In this document: one piece after another, positions 57,612-64,000 of the stretch
Layout: every line of letters starts with the position of its first letter
Position numbering within the stretch: position 1 is the stretch's first letter
Made by a program: the position numbers and the translations under genes
From: Parietichytrium sp. I65-24A
Lineage: Eukaryota; Sar; Bigyra; Thraustochytrida; Thraustochytriidae
Reading direction: 5' to 3'
NCBI GenBank assembly: GCA_012862575.1
Contig: BLSF01000003.1
Coordinates: forward strand, 1,176,522-1,240,521
DNA length: 64,000 nucleotides
The notes under the pieces: model-generated
Seen by the model: the letters and a program-made list of their open reading frames with translations, nothing else
The model's database searches: none
What the model was told of the DNA's origin: nothing

Positions 57612-60164
57612 TTACTTGGTATCGGTTTGATCTTTCTGTTGCGAGGAGGCAAAGCCTGGTGGAGGAGGAGGCACCTGAAATCCTGACGTCCGCTTGCCAT
57701 AAGAGTGCAGCGGTCCGGAACTCGGGGGCGCAAAACTTTGCGAGAAGCTCGAGTTTTTAGAATTTGGGACCAGCTTGGCAAAGTCGTGCGGGTTAATGAG
57801 CCCATCACCACTCATGGCGGTTGCCAGTTGCTGGGAATGGAACTGGATTGCTTCGTCGGAAAAGCCTTGCAGCGAGCTTTGGAACTTTCCTGTGCCGATG
57901 CCCCAGCCTGGTGCACTAGGCGAAGCCTCTGAGGCCAGCATCGTAGTGGTGCCGCCATAATGCACATGAGGTTCGCTGCTTTTGCCACCATTAGACGAAG
58001 CAAACGCAGACGACAAACCGGTTCCAAAAGGATGACCATGACCTTGAAATTGTTGAGGGTCCTTCAGAAAAGGAGGTGGACTGGGATAGGCAGACATTGG
58101 GGGGAAGGCGCCTTGAAAGCCATCTTTTGGTAAAACAGTTTGGCTGCCAAAGGCAGATCCAGAGCTGGTCTGGCTTGGGGTCTGCGGGGCTAGCAGAATC
58201 ACCTCTTCCTCTTCCTCCTCAGCTTCTTTATGGTTGCCACCAAGAGCAACCCTACTATTTGAATGCCCTTGGGCTGGCCGCCCAATACTGCCGCTTTGGT
58301 TATAGGAAGCCGGTGCTTGTATTGACGGCGGCCCGGAGTCTCGCCGAAACTCGGGAGACTGTGAAGGGGAGAGGGTGGGGTCCGAGCCTATTGTTGGAGG
58401 AGCCAACACCGGTGCGTCCGCCACCTCCTCGGAAAGGACATGGGCCGCGGAGTGACCAGCTGCAAGGAAGAAGTGCTCTTCCATAGTATCCACAAGGCCG
58501 CGATGCTGGTCCAATTCATCTTCGGTCATCCGAGGAACGTCGAAGGGTAGATGCGACGCGAGGGCCAGGTCATTTGCCATAAAATCTGCGAAGGAGCAGA
58601 CCTTGTAGGCCCTCAAAAACACGCACTTATCAGACTCGGCGTCCGGAATGATTGGCCCAAAGTTCTTCTCCGGCGTGAAAGTGTAGTTTGGCAAACCTCG
58701 CATGAGTTGAAACCCGCAGAGCTCATGCTCTTCCCACAAAAGCACGTTCCTAGTAGCTTTATTCCCTGCCTTTTCACCAAGACAAAGAATGGAATCCCAA
58801 GCTGATCCCATGGCCGCCCAGATTCTTCCAGCATCAGACGAGTGCAAGGGAAAACAGTCCGTACTCAGCTTGGGTCCTTGCTGGTTGGCATCATCGGTGT
58901 CCGGGGATTGCTTGGGCAGTGCATGAACTGCCCTCAACCAATCGATACACACGGCAAAAGGGGCTAGCAAGTCCTGGCGGGCCAAGACTGCACGATCATT
59001 TGCAGAGACTGCTGCTGCGCCAGCTGTCTTACCCGGTTGAAAAGCAGATGTAGAGAGAGTTGAAGGGAAGGATGAGGTCGAGGAAGTGGGGCCAAGCATC
59101 TCACAAAAACTGGTGGCGACCACCGTGAAAAAAGACTGCGCAATCTGGTGTGCCTCTTCGGCTTCACCGTTCGTAGTTCGAAACGCACAATAAATAGCGC
59201 ATACCGCAATTGCCAGCTGCAAATCTTTGCCGATAGCCCATTTCCTGAGTAAGACTGGGAGCTCGGATTGAATACTTTTCAACAAAGACAACGCGGATTC
59301 TCCGTCTCCAATCTTGAGCTTGTGATTGGGATGCACTACAATGTGACAAAACAAAACAACCCTTGCAAGCAAGCTTTTGAGAAGCAAAGTCCTTTGCTTG
59401 GCCGACATTGGCGCGCTCGGCAGCAAAGCTGCATCAGAGTTTTGACTTCGTGAGGTGTTCTGGAGCTGGCGCAGAGCAGCTTCGCCAAGTAATTCTGCAT
59501 TCCGCTCAGCATTTGGAAATGGCCGCCGCACATAGCTCGCGCGGATGTACCGATAAAGCGATACACAGAGCTCGCCGCGGCCTTGCGCAATAACTGCAAG
59601 CTGGTTATGAGCCCATCCTAGCGTAGGGTCTAGGTCGACACAGCTTTTATAAAACCCTTCGGCAACATCGAATGACTTGACTGGGCGCTTGTCGTCGTAC
59701 ATTTCGCGATACCTGGCCAAATCCCCCAAATAAAGGAGACAGTTGTACTTTGACCGGCGGAGTGCACTTGAAGATGCAGGTGGAGCAACGCCTTTCAACC
59801 TGTCCATCAAAGCCCGATATTGGGCAGAGGCGTTATCAAGAAAGTGAAGCAGCTCTCCGTTAAGCTTGCGATACTCTTTTGCCGCGTCGGCGTCCCCCTT
59901 GCTCGCCGCGCCTTTCAGACTGGCGAGCTTTGCGCGAAACTTCTCGATGTACTTGTAATAGCAATAACGCCACATTCCATCTTCGAGATCCGCTTTCGCG
60001 CCATCTGGGCACGAGGGGTCGCAAGTCAACGCACATGCGGAGACTTTGCGTCGCACATTCTCTCTCAGCTCTTCAAATCTGACCACGTCCCAGCTCTCGT
60101 TCCTCTTCCACGCCTTTTTCAGCTCGTCCAAGGCTGCTTTGCCTTCCTTCAGCAGCTCTCCCAT
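57612..60164 (-). CDS. EST1/SMG7-family 14-3-3-like and TPR protein (nonsense-mediated decay)
   Basis: Seen: 850 residues from ATG 60164 (the frame extends upstream only to a TTG). Residues 1-250 contain the 14-3-3/TPR-like EST1 helices: EELRENVRRKVSACAL, WRYCYYKYIEKFRAKL, ARYREMYDDKRP, and the family phrase GWAHNQLAVIAQGRGELCVSLYRYIRASYVRRPFPNAERN (given here in overlapping parts as HNQLAVIAQGRG and YRYIRASYVRRPFP). A helical middle region reaches about 540. The C-terminal 280 residues are low-complexity, Pro/Ser/Gln/Gly-rich, with an acidic EEEEEE run. No PIN nuclease domain is present. Known: SMG7 binds phospho-UPF1 and recruits decapping or deadenylation factors; EST1 also works at telomeres. 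Architecture favours SMG7-like. Cytoplasmic location is likely. Confidence 0.9.
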   Translation of the reverse strand: MGELLKEGKAALDELKKAWKRNESWDVVRFEELRENVRRKVSACALTCDPSCPDGAKADLEDGMWRYCYYKYIEKFRAKLASLKGAASKGDADAAKEYRKLNGELLHFLDNASAQYRALMDRLKGVAPPASSSALRRSKYNCLLYLGDLARYREMYDDKRPVKSFDVAEGFYKSCVDLDPTLGWAHNQLAVIAQGRGELCVSLYRYIRASYVRRPFPNAERNAELLGEAALRQLQNTSRSQNSDAALLPSAPMSAKQRTLLLKSLLARVVLFCHIVVHPNHKLKIGDGESALSLLKSIQSELPVLLRKWAIGKDLQLAIAVCAIYCAFRTTNGEAEEAHQIAQSFFTVVATSFCEMLGPTSSTSSFPSTLSTSAFQPGKTAGAAAVSANDRAVLARQDLLAPFAVCIDWLRAVHALPKQSPDTDDANQQGPKLSTDCFPLHSSDAGRIWAAMGSAWDSILCLGEKAGNKATRNVLLWEEHELCGFQLMRGLPNYTFTPEKNFGPIIPDAESDKCVFLRAYKVCSFADFMANDLALASHLPFDVPRMTEDELDQHRGLVDTMEEHFFLAAGHSAAHVLSEEVADAPVLAPPTIGSDPTLSPSQSPEFRRDSGPPSIQAPASYNQSGSIGRPAQGHSNSRVALGGNHKEAEEEEEEVILLAPQTPSQTSSGSAFGSQTVLPKDGFQGAFPPMSAYPSPPPFLKDPQQFQGHGHPFGTGLSSAFASSNGGKSSEPHVHYGGTTTMLASEASPSAPGWGIGTGKFQSSLQGFSDEAIQFHSQQLATAMSGDGLINPHDFAKLVPNSKNSSFSQSFAPPSSGPLHSYGKRTSGFQVPPPPPGFASSQQKDQTDTK

Positions 60165-61155
60165 CCCCCAGCAGGAGCCGTAATCCCGCTTTTCCAAAAA
60201 AAAGCTAAGTCAAACTGAAGGGCGACTACTTTGGCCGGATGACTCGAACGACCCCCTCGCTTATCTCTGCTGCTCGGCACCGCGTACGCAACTTTGATGG
60301 CACATGCGCATTCTATTTCCAGCGCGCTCGTCTCTCCCGGAAGCAGGTTTCGCAAGCTGCTGCTCTCCAGCCACGATCTCTGTCTATGTATCTAGGCCCC
60401 ACAATGCTCCACAGTCAAGTCCCAACCTGACCTCCCCTGCCTTGCCCTGCCCTAGCCCGGCACGCGCACGCTTCGTCCAACACTTTCTTCACGCGTTACT
60501 CTTAAAGAGATGGAGGTATAGAGCCCCTCAGCTCCGTCACCGGCGAACGTGCGTGGGGCCTTCGCTTTCTCCCTCTACTTGCTTACGTCCGCCTATCCTT
60601 CACATTGTCTTCTTCAGAATTCAGGTCTTCTGGGTGGTTGGGTGGCTGGGTGGCTGGGTATGAACATGTAAGAACCTTGCTGGCATACTACGACACGAGT
60701 ACTCTCTCTAGCTGCAAGCGCATTGTATACGTAAGAATATCGGGATTCTGAAGGAATTTTTCTCGTTTTTTTTGAGATTTTTTTTCTTTTTTGGTTAGAA
60801 AAAAGAATAAGAACTGCAAGGTGGAGGTCAGTCAGACCTAAGGCTTGATGGCCAAAGGTCGGGCGTGGGCAAAATCAAGCCTGTCAAATCATAATCGGTG
60901 CCTTTGAGGTTCGAGCAAGCGTGCTTTGGTGTCTGGGTGTGGAAAGGAAGGTCCTTTGGAGGGAGCCAAGCCCGAAACTTGACCTTGCACGCACGGCAAG
61001 TGCTTTGAGTTGAGCACCGCAGACATCCCGGTCAGCCCAAGGTTGAAGAAAGAGATTTACTGTTCGTTCCTGGATTTTCGTAAACGCTGCCGTTCTTGTA
61101 CTGATCGTCGGGGAGAGACAAAGAAGAGTGAAAAAGAAAGCAAGTGAAGAGCTAG
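60165..61155. other. Intergenic region
   Basis: About 1 kb between SMG7 and the TIP30-like gene, both on the minus strand. A GGGTGGTT/GGGTGGCT tandem lies at about 60630-60660 and T-runs at 60760-60795. No gene is seen. Confidence 0.6.
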
Positions 61156-61956
61156 TCAATTGATAAAGTTGAGTATCTCCGAGCCCTCGTAAATTTTGAC
61201 AGCTTGTGGAGGTTCGCTCGACAGCACCGCTTCGATGCCGCAGTTTGCCATGGCCTTGCCAAGCAAGCTAATTTGGATTGAGCGGAAGCGGTCCGGCAGA
61301 ATAAAGTCGAGCTTCGGCATGAACCACTGAGCAAAGCCTGGTGTGTTTGTGTTACCTATAAGGGTCGCGGGGCGAAAGAGCGATACACTTTGAAATCCCA
61401 TGCTCGAAACGTTTTCTTCTACTTTGCCTTTCAGATGCAGGTACAATCCGCCTCCAGCTGCAGTTCCAGTGAACCTTGAAGGTGTGGACTTCACGTCCGC
61501 CCCAGCAGAAGTTAAAAGCGAGACATGTCGTGCCCCACCGAGCTTCACCGCTTGCGCAAACTCCGTGGGCAAGGTTACATCTACCAGCTCGAGCTCTTCC
61601 TTGCTCGTCTTGCTAGGTGCGCCAACGCCCATCGTGATGTAGGCTACGTCAACGCCTTTTCCCGCGGGTAAAATAGACCTGCACTCCGCCCCAAGAGACC
61701 CTGCCGCCATCGAGACGGAGTGCTGCTCTACTTTGGCATCGTTCTTAAACTGTTCCACTTCTCTTCGGTTGATAAGAATGATTTTTCCCACCTCAGCACG
61801 CTGGATCAAGGTGCTCACCAGTTCGCGGCCCACATTGCCACTCGCTCCGAGAACCACCGCCGTCAGACTCTGCGACATCGCGCTAACCGTTGCTGAAAGA
61901 AGCTCTCTCCACAGAGTCTTCGTTATGCCACGCCTTGTTCGCGAAAATCTGTTCAT
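61156..61956 (-). CDS. TIP30/HTATIP2-like NAD(P)-binding Rossmann reductase
   Basis: Seen: 266 residues from ATG 61956. A 26-residue basic N-terminus (MNRFSRTRRGITKTLWREL) looks like a mitochondrial targeting sequence, then a Rossmann dinucleotide motif GASGNVG at about 37-43. Further family words: ILINRRE, a YITMGVG loop, HVSLLTSAGADVKS, YLHLKGKVEENV and SLFRPATLIGN. These match the SDR-like HTATIP2/TIP30 family closely in order. An internal Met at residue 27 (MSQSLTAVV, 61878) is an alternative cytosolic start. Known: TIP30 binds NADPH and is linked to transcription and nuclear import in animals, while fungal relatives (Fmp52) are mitochondrial. Inferred: mitochondrial or cytosolic reductase; substrate unknown. 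Confidence 0.87.
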   Translation of the reverse strand: MNRFSRTRRGITKTLWRELLSATVSAMSQSLTAVVLGASGNVGRELVSTLIQRAEVGKIILINRREVEQFKNDAKVEQHSVSMAAGSLGAECRSILPAGKGVDVAYITMGVGAPSKTSKEELELVDVTLPTEFAQAVKLGGARHVSLLTSAGADVKSTPSRFTGTAAGGGLYLHLKGKVEENVSSMGFQSVSLFRPATLIGNTNTPGFAQWFMPKLDFILPDRFRSIQISLLGKAMANCGIEAVLSSEPPQAVKIYEGSEILNFIN

Positions 61957-62935
61957 TCACTTTTCATTGTTTGACAGTCAGAACATGTCAGAACAAGACT
62001 TTTCTGCTAGGACTACTAATCGTGATGTCAAGTTGTACGATAGGGACATTAGTACTCTGTACGATGGCTACCTATGTCTTCGATGGGCCTACAGTCGCGG
62101 CTTGAAAAACTAAATCTTGTGGGATTCAAAGTGGTGCCGTGCCGAGCGAGCGGTGGCGCAAAGAGCGGAAGAGAAACGCAAGTACAAGGACAATTTGGGA
62201 GCGGCTCTCAATTGAACAAAATGCAGCTCCTCTAGTTTTGATGCAAGACTTGTCTCCCAAACTTTGCAGTCTTTGTAATCGTACGGCGTCTCAATTTAAG
62301 GCAACTTCAATTTGCCAAAGCCATAGAGTACGAGTGAGAAGGTCGCAATCTCTGGAGTTGGTGCAAATAAACAATAAAATGGTGCCTCGCAGTGCTCGTA
62401 CAAGCGCTGACCGTGGCAGCTGCAGACGATCATGCGCATCGAGATTTTCCGGAGTGGGGCAATCGCAACTTTGGGGCGTTTTTTTTTGTACATTGGCACT
62501 GCCAATAAAAAAGGAAACGGAGGAAATGATTCATTTGCAGCAATCGCCGGAGTATTTTTGAAATATACTGAGAATTTGCTCGAGGAGACTTCCCGCGACT
62601 CAACTCAGCCAACAGTCATTGTTGCAGCGCTGGGCGCATCTATGAAAGAGTATTTTCCCCATCGCGAATGATGGAAACATTATGTGCTGAGGATGGTATT
62701 GCAAAATATTCTCAAACTGATTCCCTGGCATTTGAGCTCCGCAAATGTCGGAGCATCTCTCGTCGTCACCACCTGCAAGAATTATTTTTATTTTCGGCCA
62801 ACTAATGCGGCCAACGTCAAAGCATATTGTGCAATGAGCGTCGCCATGTTTGCGAAAGGGACGACGGGCCGCTTCTAACGTTCAAGTTGGGAGAGAAGGG
62901 AAACGGTACCAACATCTGAAGTGTGAATTCAGATG
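61957..62935. other. Intergenic region with unassigned short frames
   Basis: About 1 kb. A plus-strand ATG frame at 62432-62671 (79 residues, begins MRIEIFRSGAIATLGRF) and a following open stretch to 62878 are intact but have no recognised pattern. A nine-T run interrupts the first one near its start. Not enough for a gene call. Confidence 0.45.
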
Positions 62936-63345
62936 TCAGATGTCAGAACGCGTACAAGTCCGAGTGATTCCAAGTGGCTCACAACGACAAGCCTTCGCCG
63001 ATTTGATGAAAGACGGTTCCGCGGTGGCCTGGGGAAACGCTTGTGCTGAGACAACGGCTTCAACGTAGAGTTTAGCTGCAGCGGAGGTATTCGTCTCTTT
63101 CAGACTGGCTCTCGCCTCACCAGCTCCTCTTCGGCCACTTCCAACTTGGCTTTGGCCAGGCGTGCTTTGGGTTAGGTTAGCTCCTTAACGGGTTTCTCTT
63201 CCGTCTTCCGAGTATGAGTCAACAGCTCTTTGAGCGTTTCCGCCGCGCTGCCGCTTGACAACGACTGCCTTTTCTTTAGCAATCCCTTCCGACTCCAGCG
63301 CACGCTTCATAAACTCGACAGCGCTCTTGCAACCCTCAAGGCTCG
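62936..63345 (-). pseudogene. Decayed charged coiled-coil coding region (two frame changes, one stop)
   Basis: Seen: three minus-strand frames succeed one another with protein-like composition: SLEGCKSAVEFMKRALESEG (about 63345-63250), then ETLKELLTHTRKTEEKPVKEL, an in-frame TAA, and ARLAKAKLEVAEEEL (about 63260-63125), then ARASLKETNTSAAAKLYVEA (about 63140-62936). Each piece is rich in Glu, Lys and Ala with no Pro, suggesting one helical protein that was broken. Alternatives are unseen introns or sequencing errors: a GTGAGG donor-like word sits at 63120. I do not recognise the family. The upstream part towards 63890 may hold more exons. Confidence 0.35.
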
Positions 63346-64000
63346 CGAGTGGAATTTGGAATTTGGAATTTAGATCGCGTGGACAATTCAATCAAAGAAT
63401 GTACTGTGGTGCACACTGTGCCGTGATTTACAGTTAATTACTTAACTTACTGATACAGCCTTGGAAATTACCTGTTAGGTTAGGCTGGTCTTACTCGTCG
63501 CCTTTGCAGTAAGCTCATCCGGACTTCTTGGTTGGTCCAACCCTCAGAATCAGAATTCACAGAATTTCCTGTCACCGTCGGCGAAGTTGGCGAAGTCCAA
63601 AAAATTGGCTCTGTTTACAAATCCTTTTTTTCCAAGGCGCGGGCATCCAAAGGTGGTTGGGTGATTTGGACGGGGAAAACATGAAACTTGCGAAACCATT
63701 CACAAACTCCCCGACAGTAGTTTTAGTGCGGAATAGTAAGAACCTGTAAGCTAGCGCGTGCTCAATCTTGACCAACTTGTGAGTTAAAATGTTCACGAGC
63801 TAATTATTTTATACTTTCCAGGAGCGTAGTGTAGCCTTACTCGTGAATGAATTAAGGAACACAGAGAGGGTTGGTGGCTCTTGCGGTAACACTTACGATT
63901 TCCCGGCGGTGCCATTCAGCTGACTGGTAAGGGAACCCCCGTGTTGCAGAAGTACGGTACTGTGAGTCAGTGGCAGTCGCCACAACTTTGTTAATTAAAA
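63346..64000. other. Right-edge intergenic region, possible exon at the edge
   Basis: About 650 bp. On the minus strand, 64000-63897 reads in one frame WRLPLTHSTVLLQHGGSLTS and ends at a good GTAAGT donor (63896-63891), so an exon of a gene outside the window is possible. CTAACCTAA words lie at about 63173 and 63476. Nothing else is supported. Confidence 0.35.

Noticed and set aside
1-64000. tRNA, rRNA, CRISPR, transposon or viral genes
   Set aside because: I looked by eye for B-box words (GGTTCRANTCC), direct-repeat and spacer arrays, and transposase, reverse transcriptase or capsid motifs on both strands and found none; a tRNAscan or profile search could still find something.

Overview
This window looks like nuclear DNA of a compact, intron-poor eukaryotic protist. 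The evidence is long uninterrupted reading frames, a few short GT-AG introns (43 to 489 bp scale, with CTAAC/CTGAC-like branch sequences), genes on both strands with no operons, and purely eukaryotic gene families: a CBP/p300-type acetyltransferase, CPSF73, SMG7/EST1, metaxin, FIBP, a G-protein alpha subunit and a RING-CH ligase. A sperm-tail PG-rich (STPGR) protein at the left edge argues for a lineage with flagellated cells, so a red alga or yeast is unlikely. My best guess is a stramenopile such as a thraustochytrid, but that placement is inference and not shown by the sequence.

Layout. 1-8.5 kb: STPGR flagellar-type protein cut by the left edge (-), a PH-domain protein with four membrane helices (+), a two-exon RING-CH (MARCH) ligase (-), and a disordered protein with an eIF4E-binding-like motif (+). 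8.5-13 kb: a Tim17/22/23-family gene (-) whose 3' end is duplicated twice behind it, facing a two-exon metaxin (+). These two mitochondrial-import genes are divergent neighbours. 13-22 kb: a 54-residue candidate gene and CDP-diacylglycerol synthase (-), CPSF73 nuclease (+), and an aberrant G-alpha (+). 22-33 kb: a 2,392-residue CBP/HAC acetyltransferase (+) and a three-exon Tim17-like small membrane protein (-). 36-43 kb: two tandem, N-myristoylation-type CDPK-like kinases with degenerate EF-hand regions (+). 43-50 kb: an FIBP homologue (+) converging with an F-box/ankyrin protein (-), a tiny Met-run ORF (+), and a HAD phosphatase (-). 50-64 kb: a secreted TIG/FN3/L-type lectin protein (+), an SNF1/AMPK-like kinase with one intron (+), a 75-residue candidate (-), an SMG7/EST1 protein (-), a TIP30/HTATIP2-like reductase (-), and a decayed coding region (-).

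Functional themes are signalling (three kinases, G-alpha, PH protein), mRNA processing, decay and translation (CPSF73, SMG7, eIF4E-binding candidate), and mitochondrial import (metaxin, Tim17 family). Nothing indicates an operon-like pathway, virus, transposon or CRISPR array. Intergenic regions are rich in simple repeats. No tRNA or rRNA gene was recognised by eye. Starts were placed at the first sensible ATG, because several long frames only begin earlier at a non-ATG codon.
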